Shown here piece by piece: positions 7,255 through 14,795 of a stretch of DNA of 17,079 bases. This stretch comes from CAYTGM01 sp964437365. GTDB taxonomy: Bacteria > Sumerlaeota > Sumerlaeia > SLMS01. How positions within the stretch are numbered: position 1 is the first letter of the stretch; every line of letters begins with the position of its first letter. The DNA is taken from assembly GCA_964437365.1 (NCBI GenBank), contig CAYTGM010000041.1, forward strand, positions 1 through 17,079. Direction: 5' to 3'. Below the pieces are notes generated by a model, which was not told the DNA's origin, did not search any database, and saw only the letters and a list, made by a program, of their open reading frames with translations. The position numbers and the translations under genes were made by a program.

Positions 7255-7297
7255 TTGACATCTGCGACACTTGTAGCAGATAGGGGGTCAGATGTCA
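7255..7297 (+). promoter_or_regulatory. promoter with BlaI/MecI-type operator for the blaI operon
   Basis: A perfect -35 TTGACA (7255-7260) abuts a 22-bp near-perfect dyad at 7260-7281. The dyad centres on ACA-CT-TGT, the core (ACAnnTGT) of BlaI/MecI operators, with outer arms ATCTGC and GCAGAT. The -10 should fall near 7278-7283, inside or at the edge of the dyad, so a bound repressor would block RNA polymerase. A second inverted pair, TGACATCTG (7256-7264) and CAGATGTCA (7289-7297), encloses the operator. The site lies 18 to 60 bases upstream of blaI, so autorepression by BlaI is the natural reading. Confidence 0.65.
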
Positions 7298-7315
7298 CAA
7301 TAGAGAGAAAGCCGT

Positions 7316-7702
7316 ATGTCAAAGAAACGATCTCCCCTTTCCAGCAGTGAATGGTCCATCATGAAGGTGGTCTGGGAGCTCCAGCGTACCAACGTTCGCG
7401 AGGTTTGCGAAGAAGTGCAGAAGCAGGAGTCCTGGGCCTACAGTACCGTAAAAACCATGATGGAGCGTCTTGAAGATAAAGGCTATCTTGAATCGAAGAA
7501 GGCTGGAAACAGCCGGTTATATGCGCCAAAAGTTGAGGAAGAAGAGGTCCGTGCCAAGGCAACCCGAGGATTCCTCAAACAGGTTTTTGACGGATCTCTT
7601 GGTTCGCTTGTGAACTGCCTTGTTGAAGAGAACGACCTGACAGAAGATGAATCTAAAGAGATCATGAAGCTGCTCAGGAAGAAAAAAGGAGGAGAGAAAT
7701 GA
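7316..7702 (+). CDS. blaI: BlaI/MecI-family transcriptional repressor
   Basis: A 128-residue winged-helix repressor. Residues 7-75 form the DNA-binding domain: SSSEWSIMKVVWE, a recognition helix in AYSTVKTMMERLEDKGYL (41-58), and the wing ending GNSRLYAP. The charged helical C terminus (75-128) is the dimerisation part, where BlaI proteins are cut during induction. In this family the repressor binds its own promoter until the membrane protease encoded by blaR1 is activated and the repressor is removed. Start ATG at 7316 follows GAGAGAAAG. Its stop overlaps the next start (ATGA at 7699), so it is coupled to the BlaR1-like gene. No beta-lactamase or mecA-like gene is nearby, so the signal and target regulon need not concern beta-lactams. 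Confidence 0.93.
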   Translation: MSKKRSPLSSSEWSIMKVVWELQRTNVREVCEEVQKQESWAYSTVKTMMERLEDKGYLESKKAGNSRLYAPKVEEEEVRAKATRGFLKQVFDGSLGSLVNCLVEENDLTEDESKEIMKLLRKKKGGEK

Positions 7703-9762
7703 TTTCGGAAATCAACGACCATGCATCATTGGTAGTCGACTGGCTCTGGACTGTTTCATGGCAATGCGCGATCCTTGGGGGAGTTGTCTATCTCATCACA
7801 TCTCTCATGAAGGGAATGCCTTCCTGGGTTCGCTATACACTGTGGCTCTTGATCCCGCTCAGGTTGATGATTCCACCCGGTGTTGCTATTCCCTTCAATG
7901 CAGGAGAGATCTCACAATCAGTCTATAAGACCCTTTTTGCTGAAGCTACTTCAGCAGAGGTTATCGACGAGGGCATCTCTATCACCGGCTTTGACATTGA
8001 ACAGGGGGTTGAGTATGCCACCTACTCTGCTGCTCAAGCCAATGTAGGAACTACGTGGAGTTTTGATCTGATCATCGTATCACTCTGGGCTCTGGGAGTC
8101 TTCATTGCCCTGTCTATTGTTCTTTCACAGTTCATGCAGATTAGTCGGGTGTTGAAGACTTCCACAGTGCCGCATGATGACTTGGGAGAGCTCTTCAGGG
8201 GTCTATGCAGGGAACACGGCCTGAAGTCTAAGATTCAATTGAAGGTGACTGCACACGATACTTCCCCATTCGTTTTCGGCGTCTTCAGACCAGTCGTGGT
8301 GATTCCTGAGCAGCTCCTTGAGCGTCTTCACCGGGAAGAATTGGAAGCTGTTCTTCATCATGAGCTCATTCATGTGAAGAAGATGGACCAGTGGGTAAAT
8401 ATGGTTGTTATCTGTATTTCGGTGATCTTCTACTTTCATCCTTTGGTCTGGCTGGCGAACCGAATGATTAGAGAAGAGCGAGAGCGTCGCTGTGATGAGC
8501 TCGTAGTAAGAGACCGTGGGGTAACCAAAGATACTTATACGTCGGCACTGATGAAGGTTATGAATTTCCACACAGAGAGGATCGGGTTTGTGATGAGTAC
8601 CATGGCAGATGGAAGAAGCGCGAAGAGACTTAAGTCTATACTGAGCCCAGGAGAAACGAAGAGATCTTCCGGCGTGGTCGGATGTCTGATTATTCTATGC
8701 TGTTCTTTATTGTTCCTCACTCTTGAAGCGCGTGAGGTCGAGGAAGAGGTCAGTGAAGAAGTGATGCTGGCAACTGAGATTGAACAGGAAGTAGATGAAG
8801 AATCGCAAGAGCCGACTCAACTCGGGGTCTCGTCTTTCAGTGTCCTGCCGAAGGAAGAAAACCTGAGTGAAGAACAGAAGCTGCAATTTTTTCGAAACGT
8901 AAAATATGTTGTTGAGACGCTTCTCTACTCCGCATCAGGAAAGGCGAACGCAGAAGCCAACGGCAGGAAGCTTCTGGCAAACGAATCAACCTTTCAGATG
9001 ATCATCATAGATTATCAAGATAACATCGATAAGGTTCAAGAGTATATAAGCCAGTTAAAATTAAGTTCCGCTGCCGATGTTCAACGAATGACGAAAGTGT
9101 ATTTCCTGAACTATCAAGGCGCTGAAAGTGTGGTTCAAACGCTAAGAAAGCAGTTTAGAGAAGATACGAGGGCAGGTCGGTTTCTTGTCTTCCCGATAAC
9201 AGACCAGAATGGATTGAGGGTGAATTATTCCTCTAGTTTTGATATCGTAAAGGTAGAGAAGTTCATGAGCGAATATGATCACCCGAACTATACGGTGGAC
9301 TTAGAACTGAACCCTCTTTATCTCACCACCATGAGTTCAAGAGATGAAGCTGAGATAAGGGAAAAACTTAGAAAGAGTGAAGTTACCTTTGATAGTGTCA
9401 AGAGATGGGAGAAAGAGAAAAATCTAAATATTGTTCAGTCACCACGGATCACCATCATTGCTGGAGAGTCAGCCGAATATCATTTTGGAATGGGCTCAAT
9501 GATAGAGGTACGCAGAGGGAAGAAAACAAGTAATGAGCTGGAAGACCGACTGAGAGTTGAAGTGTCGACACAAATGCCTAGCTCTGGGCATATCAAAGCA
9601 TCGGGTAGAATAGTCTCCATTTCCGGCACGAAGGAAGTCGAGACACTTTTTCCGATTACTCTATTTGAAAACAGAGACGACACTGGCTTGATCAAGATCG
9701 GATACACATCTGCGTTTTCAGGAAAGACAGAGTACCTCCTGATTCAAGGGAGTTATCGGTGA
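7699..9762 (+). CDS. blaR1: BlaR1-like M56 metallopeptidase/sensor with secretin-like ectodomain
   Basis: A 687-residue membrane protein. Hydrophobic segments lie near 14-37, 43-60, 121-145, 235-256 and 325-342. The M56 zinc protease domain has HELIH at 221-225 and ExxCDE at 262-267, a likely third zinc ligand. The fifth membrane segment leads to an acidic linker and an ectodomain of about 310 residues. This is not the penicillin-binding domain of classical BlaR1. Instead it has segments like secretin N-domains: AEANGRKLL then MIIIDYQDNIDKVQEYISQL (420-453), VYFLNYQGAESVVQTLRKQF (467-486), and SPRITIIAGESAEYHFG (581-597), which resembles the start of a secretin core. The expected action is to sense an extracytoplasmic signal and trigger loss of BlaI. 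The end, GSYR, overlaps a GGGAG ribosome site for the next gene. The stimulus is unknown. Confidence 0.85.
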   Translation: MISEINDHASLVVDWLWTVSWQCAILGGVVYLITSLMKGMPSWVRYTLWLLIPLRLMIPPGVAIPFNAGEISQSVYKTLFAEATSAEVIDEGISITGFDIEQGVEYATYSAAQANVGTTWSFDLIIVSLWALGVFIALSIVLSQFMQISRVLKTSTVPHDDLGELFRGLCREHGLKSKIQLKVTAHDTSPFVFGVFRPVVVIPEQLLERLHREELEAVLHHELIHVKKMDQWVNMVVICISVIFYFHPLVWLANRMIREERERRCDELVVRDRGVTKDTYTSALMKVMNFHTERIGFVMSTMADGRSAKRLKSILSPGETKRSSGVVGCLIILCCSLLFLTLEAREVEEEVSEEVMLATEIEQEVDEESQEPTQLGVSSFSVLPKEENLSEEQKLQFFRNVKYVVETLLYSASGKANAEANGRKLLANESTFQMIIIDYQDNIDKVQEYISQLKLSSAADVQRMTKVYFLNYQGAESVVQTLRKQFREDTRAGRFLVFPITDQNGLRVNYSSSFDIVKVEKFMSEYDHPNYTVDLELNPLYLTTMSSRDEAEIREKLRKSEVTFDSVKRWEKEKNLNIVQSPRITIIAGESAEYHFGMGSMIEVRRGKKTSNELEDRLRVEVSTQMPSSGHIKASGRIVSISGTKEVETLFPITLFENRDDTGLIKIGYTSAFSGKTEYLLIQGSYR

Positions 9763-11070
9763 ATGCCCAATCAACTGTTTCTAAATGTACATACGAATCA
9801 GATACAGGCTTCAAGTAGTCTGAAAGGGAAGTTTCAATACCAATTCAGTCTATCTGTGAGCACAGTGCTGGATTTACTCGAACCGAGACAATCCCCCGGT
9901 CTTATTGCGTGTTTGACAACTCTTTGCTTGTGTTTCTGTCTACTTACTCTTCAAGCGCAGGTAATTGAGCAAGTCACCGTTGAAGGAAAACAGGAGCTAA
10001 AAACCATTACCTATGAAATACCTGGTATCGGTGATGACCTCAGCAAGGCTCAACAGGATGAGTATATAAGTAAAGTACTGGAAATATTGAAGAATTGGCT
10101 TTATAATCAAGGTGGAGAACAAAAAGCACTCGCGAATGGTAGAAAACTCATTGGGAATATGGAAGCGAAGAGTATTACGGTCATAGATACACAGGATAAC
10201 CATGCGAAGGTAAGAAAATTCCTTGGGGCATTTAAAGGATTTGTTAAGGATCATCCTTATAATCCTCTTCCTGATATTAAAGAAATCTATAATTCATCAA
10301 TTGGTGTGAAGGACCTGACAGAGCTAGGGAGTGTATTTGATAAGGTTGATTACGAACGATTTATTTATCATGAAGCTCCTAAAGGTATGATCAACAAATT
10401 CTACCCGATAGATCATCAAACTGTTGCAGAACTACTCGAATTGTTGAATCAAGAGTTTGATTCTGAAATACAAAATGACTTCTTCCTCTTCGCTATAGAC
10501 GTCAAAAGCAATACGCTTCGGCTGACGTACAGGGAAGGAGCAGATTTAGAACCCATTCAGAGTATTATCAGGAAGTTCGACCTACCCAATGATACTGCTA
10601 TTGTAAGAGTTAGAAGTCTTGATTTCTCCGGGGTTTCTGCAAGTCACGTCACGCAAGCGAAAGAGCAACTCAAGGGGGGTACATTTGATTCTCAAGATAT
10701 TGAAGATTGGATTGCCAGAAACCTGGTGAAGATTGGCCATGATAGGCGAGAATTTCTGAAAGCAGGGCAGGCTTCGCAGATTGAAATGCATACCTTTGAA
10801 GAATTTCTTATCGATCATCCTTCTGGTGGTTTACGTCCCGCCAATCTTTGGATTTTTCTATCACTAAAGATAAAGTTCCAGAAGTCTAATGGTAATATCA
10901 TGAAAGGATCAGGGCTTCTTACATCACGTTTTACTGACAAGGTGAAGGAAACAGTTTTCCCTATTTCATTATCAAAGACCGAAGAAGAGACAGGCTTACT
11001 TGCAATCGGCTATACATCAGCATCAACCGGTGAAACAGAATATCTTATCATGACAGGGAGCTTTCGATAA
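9763..11070 (+). CDS. partial paralogue of the BlaR1-like ectodomain, lacking the protease
   Basis: A 435-residue protein starting directly after the previous stop. It aligns by eye with the BlaR1-like protein from about residue 286 of the latter to its end. Matching points are LNVHTNQI with MNFHTERI, the membrane segment near 46-63 (LIACLTTLCLCFCLLTLQAQ) with that at 325-344, NGRKLIGN with NGRKLLAN, VIDTQDNHAKVRKFL with IIDYQDNIDKVQEYI, and the endings TGLLAIGYTSASTGETEYL and TGLIKIGYTSAFSGKTEYL. There is no HExxH, so it is a membrane-anchored or secreted sensor-like domain without catalysis. It appears richer in A and T than its neighbours, and the rest is well diverged, so the duplication is old. 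It may bind the same ligand, pair with the BlaR1-like protein, or act as a decoy (inference). Confidence 0.85.
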   Translation: MPNQLFLNVHTNQIQASSSLKGKFQYQFSLSVSTVLDLLEPRQSPGLIACLTTLCLCFCLLTLQAQVIEQVTVEGKQELKTITYEIPGIGDDLSKAQQDEYISKVLEILKNWLYNQGGEQKALANGRKLIGNMEAKSITVIDTQDNHAKVRKFLGAFKGFVKDHPYNPLPDIKEIYNSSIGVKDLTELGSVFDKVDYERFIYHEAPKGMINKFYPIDHQTVAELLELLNQEFDSEIQNDFFLFAIDVKSNTLRLTYREGADLEPIQSIIRKFDLPNDTAIVRVRSLDFSGVSASHVTQAKEQLKGGTFDSQDIEDWIARNLVKIGHDRREFLKAGQASQIEMHTFEEFLIDHPSGGLRPANLWIFLSLKIKFQKSNGNIMKGSGLLTSRFTDKVKETVFPISLSKTEEETGLLAIGYTSASTGETEYLIMTGSFR

Positions 11071-11502
11071 ATGTCTCTCCAAACCCTTGCAAACAAACTG
11101 AACATTGGCGATGTTCTTTCCGATTTGTTGAATTGGAAAGCTGAGCCACTTCATCACTGGAAGCAGGGCGAGTTTCATCACGATCATGTCATTCGTATAC
11201 CCGAGCCTCCAGAAGATATTCCCGGAAAGGTGCTTGTTGTCAGTACAAACTGCAACGGTGCGGTGAAAGAGATTCTCTGTTTTTCCGATATCCCTGACCG
11301 CTGGGCTCTCTGGAAGTGGAGATGTCCTGAAAACCCTGAATTCGAAGGGAACTTGCCTCCACTTCTCGATCTGGCGCGGACCTATCAGTACTTTAATGCG
11401 TGCAGGCTTCTCGAGCCGGATACACGCTCGGAGCTCGCTCCGGAACACCGACGACGTCAGCGAGGCGGTGGCTGGGTTCCTATTGATTCGAATGAGGATT
11501 AG
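11071..11502 (+). CDS. protein of unknown function, last gene of the blaI operon
   Basis: A 143-residue, probably cytosolic protein with no signal peptide or membrane segment. It is rich in Trp, Pro and charged residues, with HHWKQGEFHHDHVIRIPEPP at 28-47, a mixed strand region GKVLVVSTNCNGAVKEILCF, then DRWALWKWRCP and a basic RRRQRGGGW tail near the end. I do not recognise the family. It begins immediately after the stop of the sensor paralogue, with GGGAG at a suitable distance, so it belongs to the four-gene operon. That context makes a role in the response, or simple co-expression, possible. Its 3' end overlaps the convergent bshC by four bases. Confidence 0.75.
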   Translation: MSLQTLANKLNIGDVLSDLLNWKAEPLHHWKQGEFHHDHVIRIPEPPEDIPGKVLVVSTNCNGAVKEILCFSDIPDRWALWKWRCPENPEFEGNLPPLLDLARTYQYFNACRLLEPDTRSELAPEHRRRQRGGGWVPIDSNED

Positions 11503-13157
11503 ACTGTCGTACGCGTTCCGCTTGCGAGCTCTATCGCCTGGTAACCTGAGTGTGTATAGTCGATGGACTCCTGTAGACTTCGTAAAGAGATCTCCTCATG
11601 TGCAAGCAGGAGGAACAGCGCCGACGTCAGCGTTCTCTCTTGAGGCGTTCCATTGGGGAAAAGGCTGTTCTTGAGTCTTGTTCCATGGCGTTGAATGGTA
11701 TCGTCTCGATTCGCCAGGTCTGATCTGAGATACCCTTCCAGCATCTCTCCACCGCGAGTGAGGTACCGTGACAACTTCTCAAGGGTTCGACGGACCGCTG
11801 TGTCGTTGCTCGTGTCTTCGATCATTTTCCGAAGTTCCTCCAGAGATCCTTCAAGGTTTGTTCTCTTCCCTTCAAATGCTTTATAGACATCGAGTTCCTT
11901 TACAAGGTTGTCCAGCCGTTCATCCAGCCCGGAAACTCCCCCCTTAAGTAAATCCTTTGTATCTATATCAAGCTTCTTCATGCTTCTCACGACGGGCGTA
12001 TCGAGGAGCATCAGGTTGGGTCGGGGGAAAAGTGCTGGCCTTGGAACCTCAAACTGTGCATAGAGTTCACCCAACTGCGCATGATAGAGAATTTCCCCGG
12101 GACCTCCGATGTAGGCAACAGCAGGCAATATTGCATCTTGAACGATTGGGCGCAGCATCGCATTGGGGCTGAAGGCTTCCGGATTGATTTCGAGTTCTTC
12201 CAGGAACTCTTTCTTTGTAAACTCTTGAGCGACATCACCCGAAACAGGATCTATCACTTCAAAGGTTTCGTTCTGATAGACAACTTTACATCGTTTCTTA
12301 CCAAGATGATAGAAGAAGTTGATCTCATTCCCATGGCGATGAAGGAGGGGCGTCACGCCGAGCTCCTGTATCTTTTCGCCTGCACGCAAGACAGACTCAG
12401 TAGATTTTAGAGGTTGTTCTATCTCCCGCGCGATGACCTGCTTTGATCTTTCGCGCATGAAGTTCAGTCGAGGAGCGACGGGGATTATTCCCAAGGGTAA
12501 CAGCAGCCGACAGAAGAGCGCGACAAAGTGACTCTCGAAGTTCCGGTATGTATCATTGAAACTCTTTTGGATAAGTTGAAATAGTTCCTTCTGTGTGCTC
12601 TTGTCGGGGACGAAATCATTCAGGAGTTCAAAAAGGCGGTTTTGTTGCGCAGTATCAAGTTCATGCTCGAAGACGGATTGATGGTCTTCGTTATCATCTT
12701 CAACCAGCGGAAGAGTCATGAGCTCTGAATTCTCATCGAGCCAGGTTACGCTCGAAACCTCTTCCAGGTCATGGTCATCGGACGCCACCCAGAAAAGTGG
12801 AATGCACGCGACCCCTTTCTCTTCCTCATAGGAGCGCGCCCAATGGATTGCCGCGAAAGCTTTGTAGAGCACATAGAGAGGCCCAAGTCCGGCGCCTGCC
12901 TGTTGTCCAGTGATCACTACCCGGGTTTCTTTTTCACTCAACTTGTCCAGTGTCCTGAGCTGCTCGTCCCTTGCTCCGTGGTCCTTCAGCCACTCTTTCC
13001 ACGAATTGATCTCATCACCGGTGAAGGGTTCGGAAATTCGATCATCCGGCCATTGATAACAGGCCGAGGCGTAGAAACCATGAGTTCGAGGGTCATTTCT
13101 CTGGTAAGCAGTCTGCCACTGGGCAGGGGTTGAAAATGGTTGGACTGTATCAGACAA
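11499..13157 (-). CDS. bshC: bacillithiol biosynthesis cysteine-adding enzyme BshC
   Basis: A 552-residue protein of the normal length for BshC, the putative last enzyme of bacillithiol synthesis, which joins cysteine to glucosaminyl-malate. The N-terminal half has the family hallmarks RVVITGQQAGAGLGPLYVLYKA (79-100) and IPLFWVASDDHDLEEV (119-134); the domain is Rossmann-like, related to class I tRNA-synthetase folds. A later segment, PAVAYIGGPGEILYHAQL, is also typical. The C-terminal part from about 380 is a long helical or coiled-coil region. The best start is TTG at 13157, with GGGA about ten bases upstream; no ATG or GTG lies nearby in frame. bshA and bshB are not in this window. It is divergent from gnd and its end overlaps the unknown gene at 11071-11502. 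Confidence 0.92.
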   Translation of the reverse strand: MSDTVQPFSTPAQWQTAYQRNDPRTHGFYASACYQWPDDRISEPFTGDEINSWKEWLKDHGARDEQLRTLDKLSEKETRVVITGQQAGAGLGPLYVLYKAFAAIHWARSYEEEKGVACIPLFWVASDDHDLEEVSSVTWLDENSELMTLPLVEDDNEDHQSVFEHELDTAQQNRLFELLNDFVPDKSTQKELFQLIQKSFNDTYRNFESHFVALFCRLLLPLGIIPVAPRLNFMRERSKQVIAREIEQPLKSTESVLRAGEKIQELGVTPLLHRHGNEINFFYHLGKKRCKVVYQNETFEVIDPVSGDVAQEFTKKEFLEELEINPEAFSPNAMLRPIVQDAILPAVAYIGGPGEILYHAQLGELYAQFEVPRPALFPRPNLMLLDTPVVRSMKKLDIDTKDLLKGGVSGLDERLDNLVKELDVYKAFEGKRTNLEGSLEELRKMIEDTSNDTAVRRTLEKLSRYLTRGGEMLEGYLRSDLANRDDTIQRHGTRLKNSLFPNGTPQERTLTSALFLLLAHEEISLRSLQESIDYTHSGYQAIELASGTRTTV

Positions 13158-13278
13158 AGCGCTGTTTTCCCGTTTTTTCAGTTGTGCTGAGGCACTTTAA
13201 GCGAAGCTCAGGCCCGGGGGCGACCATTTCATAAAGCCACTTAGTGAATCGTGGGGCGAGCGGATTCGTTTTTGCTCT

Positions 13279-13290
13279 TTCCCCGGGGAA
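13279..13290. promoter_or_regulatory. palindrome upstream of gnd
   Basis: TTCCCCGGGGAA is a perfect 12-bp palindrome about 50 bases before the gnd start, in the 183-bp gap between divergent bshC and gnd. It is a candidate operator. No convincing -35/-10 pair could be placed around it, so regulation of either gene by this site is only a suggestion. Confidence 0.25.
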
Positions 13291-13340
13291 GCGATGTGGC
13301 AGGATTCTGTCACAAGTCATGATAAAGGACCATTGAAAAC

Positions 13341-14795
13341 ATGAAAAAAGCCGATTTCGGACTCATCGGGTTGGGTGTAATGGGGGAAAACCTCGTACTT
13401 AATGTTGAATCAAAGGGATTCACAGCAGCCGTCTATAATCGAACCACAGAGAAAGTTGATGATTTCATTAACGGACGCGGCAAAGGGAAGAACTTCATCG
13501 GGTGCCATTCCATTGAAGACTTCGTAGCCTCTTTGGAGCGTCCCCGGAAAGCAATGATTCTTGTCAAGGCAGGCAAGCCTGTCGACATGGTGATTGAATC
13601 ACTGCTCCCTCATCTTGAGGAAGGCGATATCATCATTGATGGTGGAAACTCTTACTGGCCAGACTCCACACGCCGCACCAAAGAGCTGAAAGAGAAAGGT
13701 ATTCTCTTTGTTGGGACCGGTGTGAGTGGAGGAGAAGAAGGCGCTCTCAAAGGACCTTCCATGATGCCCGGCGGAGACGAGCGCGCGTGGAAGTCTATAC
13801 AGCCAATCTTTCAGGCGATCGCTGCCAAGGTAAATGATAAAGAGGTTGCCTGCGACTGGGTGGGCGACGAAGGTGCTGGCCACTTTGTGAAAATGGTTCA
13901 CAACGGCATTGAGTATGGTGATATACAGGTTATCTGCGAAGCATACCATCTGATGAAAGATGTTCTCGGTATGGAAGCCGATGAGATCGGCGATACTTTC
14001 CGCGAATGGAATAGTGGCGACCTTGAAAGTTACCTCATTGAAATCACAGGAGACATTTTCAAGACCAAAGATCCTGAAACAGGAAAGCCTATGGTCGATA
14101 TGATTCTGGATGTTGCCGGCCAGAAGGGCACCGGTCGCTGGACTGTTGTTGATGGTCTTGAGCTCGGTCAGCCAATCACGCTTATCGCTGAAGCCGTTTT
14201 TTCTAGAAACATTTCTGCGATGAAAGATCATCGCGTCGAAGCTTCAAAAGTCTTGAAGGCAAACGGAACCAAGGTCGATGCTGATAAGAAAGAAATGCTC
14301 GAAGCTATACGCTCAGCCGTTCTTGCCAGCAAAATGGTTTCCTATGCTCAGGGCTTCCAGATGATCGAAGAAGCTGGTAAAGAAAACTCGTGGAAGCTGA
14401 ATAAAGGCGCCATTGCTCTCATGTGGCGTGCAGGCTGTATTATACGTTCTTCATTCCTCGGGAATATACGCGACGCCTTCGACAACAATCCTGATCTCTC
14501 AAACCTTCTTCTCGATCCCTGGTTTACCAAACGCATTACCGAGTGCATTCCCGGGTGGAGAAAAGTTGTCGCAGCAGCCGTCACAACAGGAGTTCCGGTT
14601 CCCGCGATCTCCAGTGCGCTTGCCTACTATGACAGTTTCCGGACCGAAAGTCTGCCCGCGAACCTGCTACAGGCTCAACGCGATTACTTTGGCGCTCATA
14701 CTTACGAGCGTACTGACAAACCTCGTGGAGAGTACTTCCACACAAACTGGACAGGAGAAGGTGGCTCGACCACTGCCTCGAGCTATAACGCGTAA
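13341..14795 (+). CDS. gnd: 6-phosphogluconate dehydrogenase, decarboxylating
   Basis: A 484-residue cytosolic enzyme converting 6-phosphogluconate and NADP+ to ribulose 5-phosphate, CO2 and NADPH in the oxidative pentose phosphate pathway. Sequence marks in order: the NADP-binding GLGVMG at 10-15 with NRT after the second strand; IIIDGGNSYWPDSTRR; GVSGGEEGALKGPSMMPGG; the catalytic stretch HFVKMVHNGIEYGDIQ with Lys184, His187, Asn188 and Glu191; and the C-terminal AQRDYFGAHTYERTDKPRG. Its length matches the long (about 470-480 residue) form of the family, which is usually NADP-dependent. The start at 13341 follows AAAGGA at a slightly long distance. The stop TAATG shares one base with the next start, so the downstream kinase is coupled to it. 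Confidence 0.97.
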   Translation: MKKADFGLIGLGVMGENLVLNVESKGFTAAVYNRTTEKVDDFINGRGKGKNFIGCHSIEDFVASLERPRKAMILVKAGKPVDMVIESLLPHLEEGDIIIDGGNSYWPDSTRRTKELKEKGILFVGTGVSGGEEGALKGPSMMPGGDERAWKSIQPIFQAIAAKVNDKEVACDWVGDEGAGHFVKMVHNGIEYGDIQVICEAYHLMKDVLGMEADEIGDTFREWNSGDLESYLIEITGDIFKTKDPETGKPMVDMILDVAGQKGTGRWTVVDGLELGQPITLIAEAVFSRNISAMKDHRVEASKVLKANGTKVDADKKEMLEAIRSAVLASKMVSYAQGFQMIEEAGKENSWKLNKGAIALMWRAGCIIRSSFLGNIRDAFDNNPDLSNLLLDPWFTKRITECIPGWRKVVAAAVTTGVPVPAISSALAYYDSFRTESLPANLLQAQRDYFGAHTYERTDKPRGEYFHTNWTGEGGSTTASSYNA

